Positions 42,548-53,329 of a stretch of 64,000 bases of DNA are shown here, piece by piece. Source of the DNA: Papaver somniferum (lineage: Eukaryota; Streptophyta; Magnoliopsida; Ranunculales; Papaveraceae); NCBI RefSeq assembly GCF_003573695.1, contig NC_039361.1, positions 96,474,279 to 96,538,278 of the forward strand. The letters run 5' to 3'. The position numbers were made by a program, and so were the translations under genes. Within the stretch, counting starts at the first letter, position 1. The number at the start of each line of letters is the position of its first letter. The notes under the pieces were generated by a model. It searched no databases. It was not told the origin of the DNA and saw only the letters and a program-made list of their open reading frames with translations.

Positions 42548-45500
42548 GCTGCAGAGCAGCCTGAGTATGGTAGGATGGAATATAAACTGTGGATGGTGTT
42601 GTAACTGTTGGTTTCCCTGATAGACTAAATAATGGAAGCTGAAAATACTATAAGAGAAGATGTAGAAACATAATACAAATATATTGTACATCCTATATCT
42701 TTCTTGGTTAAATCGATAATTTCGTGGACATGAATGGTTTGGTTTTTATAGACAGAGAGGTATGACTTGATTTAAATCTGTTCAATTCTTGCTGATTGGC
42801 CAAAAAATCTAGAGGTGTGGATAGCATAAAGTTCCTGTAACCAACGTCATTCTTATTATTCTAAGTGAAACCAGTCATCTGATCAGAGAAAATCCTACGG
42901 GTTAGGAGCAATAAATCACCTGGTTCTCAGATCGTCGTTTTCCTTGACCTCTCTCTTTCTCCTACTGTTGTGCTATATTCTCTTGCGTGCTTTCTGTGCA
43001 GATGATCGAAATACCTGGAAAGTCAAACAGTAAACAATATTACGTTACATATGGATATCAATAACACAATAAGAACATGTCTATGCCCAAACCACAAAAT
43101 CATACTTTAGCCCAGAGAGATGAGACATGTAAACTTGCACGCTCATCTTCTACAGGTGTACTGAACTGTTGCGCAATGAAATTAAATAAACTCAATTTTC
43201 AAATGCCTAAGAACATCTCATTTCAGTGGATGAACATAAAGACTTGAATTAATTAATCTACTTCTCGGAATCCCTAAGAAATAACAAAGGAATGACCAAA
43301 TGTAGCTATAAAAGCTTGTGGGTGATCCACGATGTCAAATAGACAAATAAAGAAATCACACCAGTAATAGATCTGAAATATGAACACATGCTCGACAATT
43401 ACAAAAACCTGATCCTTTGAAAGATATGTAAGATAGCAATTCTAATTCCATGCTATAGCAGAAAGGCATTTACCCATAGAGACAGGGAAAATAAACATAT
43501 ATTTCTTCACCTTGAGAAGATACTACTATCAAAGTCATTTTCGCTTCTAATTGACTTGCTCATAAATTCCCACCAATATTTCAGCAATTCCGCTTAGATT
43601 CTATATTCTTGGAAATTAATATGAACAGTAAAATCAATCCGTGTAAGAGAAAAAACTATAAGAATCAAGCAAAAATTATAAAAAATCTATGTTAAGATTA
43701 TAGAGAGAATATACATGTAAAAGTGTTTAGGAGAAACCTGTTCAGAGAGGAGATTACTCGAATCTTTTTGACCATTGAATGATAAAACTCCATCATGTAA
43801 GTGAAAAGAAAGAGACCGACAGTGAGAGTGACTCTACAAAGATTAACTAATCACCATGCATGGGACATGGACTTATGGAGTAATGAATATCCTAAAATAA
43901 TATGTACCCACACGGATAACAGAGCACCCCCGACTCATACCTAACGTTTTACTAAAAGACAGAAAACGTAAAACTTTCCAGTATCGTTACTAAAGGAGAT
44001 AGTTTATAGCAGTAACACTAAACCATACAGCAGGATACTGACTATTGAGTATACTGGCATGAGACTAAAATACAACATTTATAAATTTCTTATAAGTTAT
44101 ATTTTTAAAATTTGAGTATTTTGCACTTAGTCGTTTATACTTTTACTTCTCGTGAGAGGTTAAAAGTCATCAGCAGACACATAGGTAACGGTAGCCTCAC
44201 TTTAATAAAGGGCATGCAATAAAAAATGATTATTGTCCAGTTAAGATTATATACAGTATGTGGATCCAAGATATGAACCTGAAAAACAGGGGTAAAGTCT
44301 GGCTGCATAGCTTCTTTTCTTTTTCCGCATGGTGATGTAAGGTCAAGTATCATGACCTCCAAACTGTCCGATGCTTTTGTTGATGTTCATTCGGCTGCAA
44401 CGTTAAAGGGAGAGTTAAATGATGAAACCGAAACTCTGAAATACCTGTAACAGATAGAAATTCATTGCAGTAAAACAAAAATGTCTGCTCAGAAAAAAAA
44501 TTTACAACTTTCTAAATTATTTTCATATCTTAGATTATGGTAAAAATAAAATTCTATAAGAATAAATCTAGACTTACACATGCTAATATGAAGATACACT
44601 TGCAAGTATTTTCATGACATTGCCAGGTTGTTGACAATAAATAAAGCCATAAAATTTCCTGTCACAATGAGGAATGGTTAGAAAATGGAAGGAAATATTA
44701 ATAACGAAAATAGAGTTCCATATAAAATCTTGCTTAGAGAGGAATAATTAAAAGTCAACGTGTTAAAATATCTTGACTGCAGAATTAGGGACACCACATG
44801 CACAGTTTGTCCCATTTCCTTTAAAAAGTTCTATGAAACCCTCAATGTTAATTCACTGCAGTGCGATTCACTTTTAGAATATCATAATCATCTTCTTAAA
44901 GCTTAAACTAAATCTCGTATTGTTTATAAATTGTGTACCATTGCCCATTGGGCAGGAAAAAAAAAAGAATAAACATAGTTTATAAATTAAAATGAGAAGT
45001 AACTCTACCGTACAAACTCTTTTTAGTGTATCCCTCACCCTACTTGGTATTAACTTTGAAATCCAAAAGATACCAAGTGTTATTGGACTAAGTATCATTA
45101 CCTCAATACATTGATCTGCTTAAGGAATAGAATTACTTTCTCATCTTAACCGATACCAATTAAGTATTCATACTGTTTAAGGAATGAAATTACTTGATCT
45201 ATTTCCGATTTTACAGGATCTGTTAAGGCCGAAGCTAATAAGACGCAACTCAACTTAATTCGCCATCTTATTTTCTTTTATTATATATTAATGATGCAAA
45301 CAGTTAGCAAGGTTATTGTCACATGTTTTCCAGTCGGGAAAAGTGATCCAAATAGCAAGCAAACAATAAATGAGTTGGTTAAAATCATACATTGAGCCAA
45401 TAACGACACCAGATGGAAACATCTTTTTTTTTTAATTGATTAGGCGATATGAAATTCAATTTTTCAACGACATGATGTGATCTCAACAGAGATTAACAAC

Positions 45501-46272
45501 CAAGTTATGCCTTATTTTGCAAGCATGATCAATTCCATCATTCTCTTGAATAGAATATTGTTCCTACCTTCCATCAACCATACTAGATATTGCAAAAACA
45601 ACAGCAAAAGTACCTAAAAAATTCATACCACTAAAAAGCTTAATAGAGAACCATCCATGCAATTAGATGTTGTACTTGTTTTGTAATGCATGAACATATA
45701 AATCAGAGAAAGCTCATACTCCATTAAATGACTCTAATACATATTCGAAAACAGGATCCTTACCAAACTAGAAGATCGAGACATTTATCGAGCTGCACCA
45801 CCCAACTTTTGTAGAGGGTAGCATAACACTGTATTATACAGGATCTCTGAAACACATATAATTCACAGATGTTGTATCAATTAAAACTGGATTATGCATG
45901 TTTAAATTTTATAACTGAATTCAATTAGTATATATACTATATGTATAACTGTACTTGTGTGCAAGGGCGACAAACATCAAATAGACAAAAACTAACAAAG
46001 TTCAGTTTGTTCAAGTGGTATCTTTTCCTTTTGCGCACTCATAACACATCTCCAGTAAAAGCCGAATGAATACATTTTATATACATCAGATTGATCTAGT
46101 AGTTACATGAATGGAGAATGCATAGAACAACGTTGGGAAGAACTTAGACGAACTACCTGATTGGGTACCTGGTACCGTAAAAACCTTGCAGGTTACCCCA
46201 CCCTTCATCACATGCACTTCCGGTGGAACAATAATTGAACTTCAGTTTCTTCTCCCAAAGGCTTTTGATACC
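42548..46272 (-). other. Series of exon-like blocks, possible decayed gene or non-coding RNA
   Basis: On the minus strand several blocks sit between plausible splice signals. 46272-46159 (acceptor CAG before GTATCAAAAG, donor CAG|GTAG) has one open frame. Others are about 45850-45768 (TTTCAG| ... |GTAAGG), 44440-44285, a block ending about 43742, 43016-42921, and about 42640-42548. The last translates as LPLFSLSGKPTVTTPS then TVYIPSYHTQAALQQ and looks protein-like. I cannot join them into one long reading frame or name the protein. Leader-like pyrimidine-rich sequence lies upstream near 46990-46840. A decayed host gene, captured exons or a long non-coding RNA are all possible. Confidence 0.3.
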
Positions 46273-46831
46273 TGTCAAATGGATAAATCTAATAAGCTAA
46301 AATGAGAAGGTTACAAATGCAAACATATAAGAATTGTATATGATAAACAGGTGCACCGAATAACTCAATTGAAATCACTTGCATCATTGGCACTTCCTAC
46401 TATTACAAACAAAGAAGCTTATATACACATCCAGATTCAACTTAAAATTGAAAAAACAAACCAAAATATCTAAGAAGCGGAAATTTCTAACCATCTAATT
46501 CCTGGTAGAAAAAAAAATCTAACTAAGTTACTTCGGAAGGAATCAAATAGAAGTGGGGCCGATGTTGCAGTTAAAATTATAGTGGCAAATGGTGGAGGAA
46601 GAGGAACATCATCTCCAGCTACACGTATGGCTGAAACTTTTCCTAAACCCAATATCCTAAATTGCAATATAATCTTAATAGAACCCATAAACAACAGAAA
46701 CTCCATAAGCGAAATTCAAAAACCCTAAAACAAAGAATCAAAAGCCCTAGATATCATATACGAAATTCAAAAGCGAGAAATACTGCTGAAAATAATAATA
46801 ATCGAACCATTTGAAACTAATAGATTCAGAA

Positions 46832-47066
46832 ATCAAACAGAAATTATAAAAATTTGTATTTGGAAGTGATTTCAGAGAGGAGAAGAGGAAAAGGATCGTT
46901 GTGAAGTGGAAAAATTCATAAAGATGGGGTATTATCTGGTCGGCCCCGATCAAACAGAAATTATAAAAATTTGTATTTGGAATTGATTTCAGAGAGGAGA
47001 AGAGGAAAAGGATCGCTGTGAAGTGAAAAAATTCAGAAAGAGGGGGTGATATCTGGCCGGCCCCGG
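46832..47066. repeat. 117-bp tandem duplication
   Basis: Units 46832-46948 and 46949-47066 share ATCAAACAGAAATTATAAAA, AGAGAGGAGAAGAGGAAAAG and a GGCCCCG end, with a handful of differences (TCGTTGTGAAGTGG versus TCGCTGTGAAGTGA). It overlaps the putative leader of the minus-strand blocks. Confidence 0.85.
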
Positions 47067-47839
47067 TCGTGGATTAGAATTTCTAGAGTTAAATATAGTC
47101 ACCACTTTAAAATTAGGCGTGGTGATTAGGTTGAAATCTAGAGGGTGGAATCTATAAGGAAGATCATGATGTCTTGCTGGCCTGATCAAATTTAGTCAGC
47201 CGGTCAATATCCTCGCACAAAATTTTAGTCAGCCGATAATAAGCGAGGCGCTGTTTAGGTATTCATGTCATGATAGCCGGGGACCCCAGCTGTGACCCTT
47301 ATATTATTTTGAAAATTATCATTAAGGTTAATTGTTTTTAGTCGAGAGTCTGGGAAATTAAGTTTCATTAAGAAATCTGATTATATTAGGAAGAATGAAC
47401 AAAGACAAATGGAGATCGTATAGATATTAACATCTGCACATAAACAATCTCAAATTTAGTCTCTTTTTGTGATGTTTCTAGTGTCATGGTCTTAGGCCTC
47501 TTGTCTCAAGTTTAGGTCTCTTTTTGTGTCTTTTTGAGATTAACATCCTACACCGGGGTAAAGCTTTAAGAAGGTTAATAACTTTATATCTAGAATATAG
47601 AGGCAAACAAAAAAAAAAATCCATAGAAAATTTCCATTTCATGAGATTTTCTCATGAATTGTCTAGCGAATCTCCTCTCTATAAAATGCCCTGTGGAGCA
47701 ACATATACCCCGTATATAGAATATGATATATCAAATCCGTTTAAAATGGTGTTTTTTTGGGCACAACTACCGGTCTGTAATGATACATAAAATCTGAATC
47801 CCTTCATATTCCAATCAACTTCAAGAAGAGAAACCTAAC
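47067..47839. other. Intergenic, no gene seen
   Basis: The plus frame at 47524-47790 (88 aa) has no recognisable domain. Nothing else supported. Confidence 0.4.
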
Positions 47840-47960
47840 CTGACACTGCTTTCTCAGTGGATGATGCAATTGCATGAAATGTTGTTTGTCCATCAACAAA
47901 CCATTGAGCCTGACAAAGAACCAAAACGACCAGGATGATACCAACCATCTGTAGGCCAAC
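47840..47960 (-). pseudogene. Exon fragment resembling phospholipase D zeta
   Basis: A 121-bp block between a minus-strand acceptor (GCCAG|GTTGG) and donor (GTCAG|GTTAGG) translates at its end as AQWFVDGQTTFHAIASSTEK. This resembles the plant PX/PH-type phospholipase D segment just before the first catalytic domain (a QAQWFVDGQ...AIASAIE pattern from memory of the family). No neighbouring PLD exons were found. A second exon-like block on the same strand (about 48100-48013, SWIVGSCEQPQRGVSNAVEN) is not PLD and not recognised. Confidence 0.45.
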
Positions 47961-48009
47961 CTGGCATCATTATTTTTAGCTATATCGTTATTCTCCAATT
48001 ATTGCAAGA

Positions 48010-48571
48010 TACCTGTTTAATAAGATTTTCAACTGCATTACTGACACCTCTTTGTGGCTGTTCACATGAACCAACTATCCAACTCATACGATTCAAAATA
48101 TTGCTAACCTATCCCACCCTTATTCTTCTTGCTGAGATATTCTATCATAGGTATAACTGCAAGAGGAAGAATAAGAAAGCGCCCGATATTTTGAGAATCT
48201 ACCATAGCTTACCTTTATTGTGTTTTCTTGTTTTTGAGAACGCTTGGTCGATCCTCAACTACTACAAATGCATGCATTATTTACCCATGCTCGCATTTTA
48301 ATGCAAAAAATTTGACACATTCGCCAATTGCATAATTTTTGGCTGCCACCAAAACTACTTACAGGAAACATATGCTCTTTGTATTCACGTACACAGAAAA
48401 ATCAAAAAAGAGGCACTTCTTACATGAACACATAAGTATGCAAGCGGAAAAATTATTAGATTCAAAAGATTCATAAAAATTATGCAGTTAGACCACAATG
48501 AAAGGTTTACTCAGATAGATAGCAGGTTCGTTCTACACTGGTTGGAAGCACCAACGTATTATCAGGAAAAC
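48010..48571. other. Mostly non-coding, one exon-like block
   Basis: Apart from the minus-strand block near 48100-48013 ending at a CAG|GTATC junction, nothing coding is visible. Confidence 0.35.
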
Positions 48572-49020
48572 TATTACAAGAAAACTTGGTTTAAGCTGAC
48601 ATATATTTGGGTTCGATATTGACACCATATATTTGTCAGATAATGAGAGTTATGGAAGAATCAAGATATGGGGTTAGCTTGAATTCTTATTACACGAGAT
48701 TTTATGTCACTGATTTGGATTTGGTCGCTATTGAAGAAATCAGAGAAGAAATCTAGTGTTTGTTGTTGATTTGGGAAGGTTGATGGTGGATTCAGAGAAT
48801 GAGGTGTAGCTGTTGGTTTAGTATAATTGGTTATCATCGGCACTGTCTCAATCTCCTTGATACGATAACAAACCCCCAATTTCTTACTTCTTTTATTAAT
48901 TTTTCGCTCTCATTTTTTCATCAAAATCTGAGGTTTCTTTCTTTGATTGCTTAAGTATGTCTAATTAGTTTTATCTGGTCTCTGAAAAAAAAAATTGTGT
49001 TTTTGTTTTGGGTGATTGAA

Positions 49021-49120
49021 GTCTTGGAATCGGCAGCTAATGAATCTAGGGATTTGAGGTGGTATGACTCAATTGAGGCTGATAAAGAAGCAGATAAAGA
49101 TGCAGAAGGTATAAGATATA
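49021..49120 (+). other. Exon-like block, unrecognised
   Basis: Open frame reading VLESAANESRDLRWYDSIEA then DKEADKDAEG, ending at a GTATAAG donor-like site. Protein-like and acidic, not recognised. It may belong to the same decayed locus as the SEC31 fragments. Confidence 0.3.
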
Positions 49121-49179
49121 CTTTAATCTTTGTTCAAGTTTTTCAATTTCAAAACAATGCTTGAATTATCTTAACTAGA

Positions 49180-49386
49180 TTGTGTATTTTCAAAAATGAA
49201 TGGACTGGGAATGAGGAAGCTACCAACTTTGAAAGGTTTATTGTCGGTGATGCATCTGGCATCTGCAACCATTCTTTGGTTGCCTATGGATATGGTGGCA
49301 TCACTGTAACCATTCTTTGCTTGCCTATGGATACGGGACATGCCCGTATTCAACTATTAACTTCTAGTTTTGTTTTTAATTATTAA
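49180..49386 (+). other. Short ORF with an internal 42-bp duplication
   Basis: 68 aa; AACCATTCTTTGGTTGCC at about 49267 recurs as AACCATTCTTTGCTTGCC at about 49309. The part NFERFIVGDASG has a faint similarity in pattern to the SEC31 segment before its C-terminal helices, too weak to assign. Confidence 0.25.
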
Positions 49387-49920
49387 TATCTCCTGAACCA
49401 AATAATGACAAAATTCCACAAGTCCTATCATTTGATTTATGCATTTAGGGGAGTGTTTTAAAACTTTTTATCTTTGGCCATTTATTACGGATATTGTGGA
49501 TTAAATAATTAAACCATTACTGAAGTTCACCCAAAAGTTTAAAAATGGATATTTTCTTGTTGTCTTATAATGCACTGTATACATGTTGCCGTTTATTATA
49601 TCTTAACTACTATACTTAACTATGTTTTATACAAAATTTCTAAGATGGATTAGTTTCTCAGATGTACTACTTTTGTTAATTTACAGATCCGAACAAAGAT
49701 GGTAGCACCTGCTGGGGAAGCGTTGGGTGGTGTTGTTGGTGTCTTTCAGCACATGGTTCAGACTGGTATAGATTTTGGTTCTTTGTTCCTAGTTTTTGTA
49801 GATCAGGAAGTCATTGCTTTTGTTTCTTTTAAACAAAACTATGCCTCCTAAGCCCTATCGACAATGGTCCTGTTGTTTTTCTCATTATCTCAACTGTAAT
49901 CCTTTTTTGTTTGTTTCCAG

Positions 49921-50795
49921 ACAGACATTCCTCCTGCAACTGTTGCTCAAATGGGTTCCACTCCAGGCCATACAGTGTCTCATGGCCCTGCACCTATACC
50001 TGCGCAAAGGCCTTTTATGCCAGGAGAGAATAACACTGCAGCAGGATTTTCTCAACGACCTGCAATGGGTGCACAATGAAAGCTCCAAGTCCTGCTCAGC
50101 CATCGCAAACAGTTGCAACTACAGCGCCTGCAACTCCTCCACCTACCGTTCAGTCAGTTGATACATCAAAGTTCCTGGTAGGTTACAACTCTTTCCCTTA
50201 CTCAAAACTCCACATATTCTTTTGGTCTATGTTTTTGTAAAGGAGAAAGCAAACTTAATCAAGAGCTATATGTCTTCTTAACATTTTGGACATATCTAAG
50301 AATGCATCTGATAAGCTTATTCAGCTTTGCCATGCTGGACAATGGTGATTTTGTTACTGACTTACAGATCCAGGTAAATAGTCTAGATAAACTTATCTTC
50401 AGTATTATTTTGTGACCACAGAAGGAACTCGTGTGCAGTCCACTTTCATGCAGAGAACCGCTCTATAAAATCGTATTCATATGTAGTCTTTGTATGTTCT
50501 ATGCAAATTCTTATCATAGTGCACATAATGAGGGCACAATTTACCAAAATACACAAAGATTGTCTTATTTGTGTAAAAGAAGAGGTTTGAAGATGGTTAA
50601 ATGATTTGGTTTTATGGGACCAAAAGAAATTACGTTGCACAACAGGAGGCAACTACAAGTTTCCAATTAGTTCCTTGGAACCTTGGATGCTCATTACAGG
50701 TTATGACTTTGTTTGTAATGTAGGTTCAAATGACCACAAGCGAGTGAGACGAGTGCAACTTCTGGCTTGCAACACTTAAGCAAATGATCCTATAT
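49921..50795 (+). pseudogene. SEC31: SEC31 C-terminal pseudogene (COPII coat)
   Basis: Three exon-like blocks. 49921-50177 gives a Pro-rich stretch (GPAPIPAQRPFMPGEN), then after a frameshift PATPPPTVQSVDTS. 50289-50373 gives DISKNASDKLIQLCHAG and, shifted, DNGDFVTDLQIQ. 50724-50795 gives TTSE-stop-DECNFWLATLKQM. These match in order the C-terminus of plant SEC31, the outer-cage subunit of COPII vesicles. Splice sites are largely kept (TTTCCAG|, |GTAGGT, |GTAAAT, TGTAG|). The intact gene's exon with the PVIATLTRLF-type segment is missing. Downstream sequence to about 51270, with AATAAA at 51249-51254, resembles its 3' UTR. It is not expressed as a functional protein. Confidence 0.8.
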
Positions 50796-51299
50796 GTAAG
50801 AACTAACTGTGCATTTCGCTTTTTGTTATTCTGGTTCATTTTTTTTTCTGCAGTTTGTTAAGTTCATAGTATCAATCTCATCTCTTTGTGTTTCTCGTGA
50901 AAAATAACTTGTTTGAATCTCTTGGCAATTCCACAGGTGTTAATTACCAAGTATCCTCTAACTGCGCCTATCCATTTGGGCAAAGAGCAGACTACAAGTT
51001 GTGGAGATTCAGGATTTGCTGGTTTCTTTACACTTGAATGATGAATGATCAGAGAGGAACTTAAACACAAGAATGATGGCAGTATGAATCTCTGATTATG
51101 AGCTTGGTGATACAAAGTCGAAGGAGTGTTCATCTTTTGTTTCAAAATTAAGGAAAATGTAATGATTAGTTTGTATTTTTGATCTTTTTGTTCCTGTAAA
51201 GATTGTTTTTTTTTTTAAAGAAATGATGTAAATTGATCTATGTGATACAATAAAACTTGATTCAGTTTTTAATTTGGTTCATAATTTGTTTTAGTATCA

Positions 51300-51336
51300 A
51301 TTTTAATTGTAATTTTAATTTTAATTTTAATTTGGG
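51300..51336 (+). repeat. TTTTAA microsatellite
   Basis: About six imperfect copies of a 6-bp AATTTT unit. Confidence 0.7.
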
Positions 51337-51391
51337 ATTATCTAAATCGAAATCGGCCAGATACTTCCGGCATTAGAACAACAGATGTAAC

Positions 51392-51553
51392 GGGTAAAAA
51401 GTTTGGTAGCTCAAAAATGTAAGCAACCAACTTCAGGGCAAAAAGTTTGGTAGCTCAAAAATGTAAGCAACCAACTTCGGTAGCTCAAAAATGTAAGGAA
51501 CTAACTTCAGGGCAAAAAATTTGGTAGCTCAAAAATGTAAGCAACCAACTTCA
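51392..51553 (+). repeat. 44-bp tandem repeat array
   Basis: Units starting GGG(C/T)AAAAAGTTTGGTAG at 51392, 51436 and 51510, with a truncated unit at 51479. Each ends GTAAGCAACCAACTTCA or a close variant. Confidence 0.9.
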
Positions 51554-51560
51554 GGTATTT

Positions 51561-51740
51561 CACTTGCTCTATTATGGTTGGTCAATCTATGAAGCGATCG
51601 GCGTTTTACTTGCTCTATTATCGTTGGTTTATCTATGAAGTGATCAGCGTTTTACTTGCTGTATTTTGGTTGGTCTAGCTTTAAAGCGATCACTATTTTG
51701 CTTGCTCTAGGAAGGTCGGTCTAGCCATGAAGCAATTAAG
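51561..51740 (+). repeat. 47-bp tandem repeats with AAGCGAT motifs
   Basis: Four diverged units starting (A)CTTGCTCTATTATGG at about 51562, 51610, 51656 and 51702, each with TCTATGAAGCGATC or a variant. AGCGAT and its complement continue to 51912. This looks like a transposase-binding subterminal region of a CACTA element. Confidence 0.7.
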
Positions 51741-51980
51741 AAAAAAGACGCTATGTGATAATTGCTTGATTATTAAAGCGATTGCCTAGCTGCTCTAGAC
51801 TTGTAGAAATCCCACCTTTTGCAACTCGAGAGCGAGAGCCAAATTAAGTCGCTTTAAGGGTTAGAGCGATTCAATATGGGCTTTTCCAACCAAAAATGAT
51901 TGGTCGCTTAATCCAACTTTTCTTGTAGTATCTATAGACATATTCTATTGGCATGACTAAGAAGAGAAATATCAACAGTA

Positions 51981-52011
51981 AGAAGATGGTCAGACCGGGA
52001 GACCATCTTCT
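51981..52011. other. Strong hairpin
   Basis: Arms AGAAGATGGTC and GACCATCTTCT, 11 bp perfect, loop of 9. It lies 50 bp beyond the CACTA-like end. It is not followed by a T run and no function is evident. Confidence 0.6.
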
Positions 52012-52771
52012 GAACCAAGGAGATAAATATACCTTCTCGTCATTAAATTGATACTGATAAACACGTCCAACTGAGCCCTCTCCGGTACTGATATTCAGCT
52101 GAAGCGTTTACTGTGGAACTAATTGAGCAGCATTCAGTTTATGTACATATAACAGGTTTGTTTGAAAATTCATCTTCATCAAATGATTATGGTCACTTTA
52201 ATGGTTGTCAAATCATCCATCAATCCCTACAAAAGAGATGAATTTCTGTTATACTTCTTGTTGAGGATGAAGGCTATGCAACATCAAGAATACATGGCAC
52301 AGTTTTGATAACTATGCCTATGTAAAGAGTGGTTAGGATTTGTCCTCCCAATAGATAATTCTAGGGCCGTGGTTCTTCCTTCACGTTCACAGTTTTACGT
52401 TCCACCCTTTTGTATTCTACTAGAGCGTTAAGAGTAATGAAAATTGGGAACGAGAGAATAGATGGTTCATTATAAGTTTCACTCCTCTTCTCCAGAATCT
52501 CAACTTTACCACCATCTTCTTCGATGTAGAGAAGATGACGGGTGAAGTTGAAATCATCGTTTCTAATCTAATTCAACTTAAAAATGAAAACGGACATCAA
52601 GATTTGACAGAAGCTCTTTTGTGAAACCTTAGGAGACTTGGCAAAGAGATTAAGCATTTTTGTAACCCTAAAATTCTCCATCGGTAAAGAAGAACAAGAA
52701 GGGAGACCTATTGCTCCTCCATCAGCCACTAGAGGTTGTTGGAGGTGATGTTACTGCTCCGCCCCATACAC
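52012..52771. other. No recognised gene
   Basis: No long ORF. The part just before 52772 (GGDVTAPPHTPAK) may continue the RPS10-like reading. Confidence 0.4.
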
Positions 52772-52967
52772 CTGCAAAGAGGGATTTCAACTTGGCGAAA
52801 CATCCAGATATTGATAGGCTTATCTTAAATATAGCAGTGATTAAGCTTATGCAAAGCTTTAAATCAAGCCAATAAGTTCGTGGAACATTTTCTTGGACAC
52901 ATTCCTATTGGATTTTGGAATGATGATGGTATTGAGTATATGAGAATTTATTTAAATGATTTTTTTG
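52772..52967 (+). pseudogene. RPS10: Ribosomal protein S10 (eS10) pseudogene fragment
   Basis: The reading AKRDFNLAKHPDID...VIKLMQSFKSSQ-stop-VRGTFSW, followed after a frameshift by NDDGIEYMRIYLN, follows the order of the cytosolic 40S protein eS10 (FAKKDFNLAKHPEID, VIKLMQSFKS, WYLTNDGIEYLRTYLN). It has a TAA at 52872-52874, an insertion between DID and VIKLM, and a frameshift near 52910. Neither the N-terminus nor the Gly/Arg-rich tail is present. Confidence 0.8.
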
Positions 52968-53329
52968 CCTCTAAGCTCTAATTCAATTTTGGTTCACTCA
53001 TGTTATTTGTTATTTGATTTTATCAGGTTATGCGAGGGTGGTAAGCCTACTGGATCGAATTCAGTCCAAGGTAATATCCAAATTCCCTTAATTTATTGTA
53101 CTCTAATTCACATATGCATCCCTTGAAGTAGTATTCTTACTCAATTTTCCTTAATGTTCCAATAATTTTTCCTACATATTACTATTCCGATACATATTTT
53201 TATATATATGTTGACAAGATGATGTTTTGGTTCTTAGTTTCATTTATACAGATTAATTACAGAGGAATAATAAGGAATTATGCCAATTAGTAAGTAAATG
53301 CTTTCTTGAATTCTTGCAACATTCGTTTC

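Larger units (their letters stand above)
48572..51930 (+). mobile_element. Possible CACTA-type element enclosing SEC31 fragments
   Basis: The left end TATTACAAGAAAACTTGG and the complement of the right end TACTACAAGAAAAGTTGG agree at about 20 of the first 23 positions and resemble the CACTACAAGAAAA termini of plant CACTA elements, with the outermost bases changed by C-to-T type substitutions. The right end is preceded by tandem repeats and many AAGCGAT / TCGCTTAA motifs, like subterminal repeats. The flanking 3-bp sequences (AAC, TCT) do not match, and no transposase is present. It would be a non-autonomous element that captured host sequence. Confidence 0.4.
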
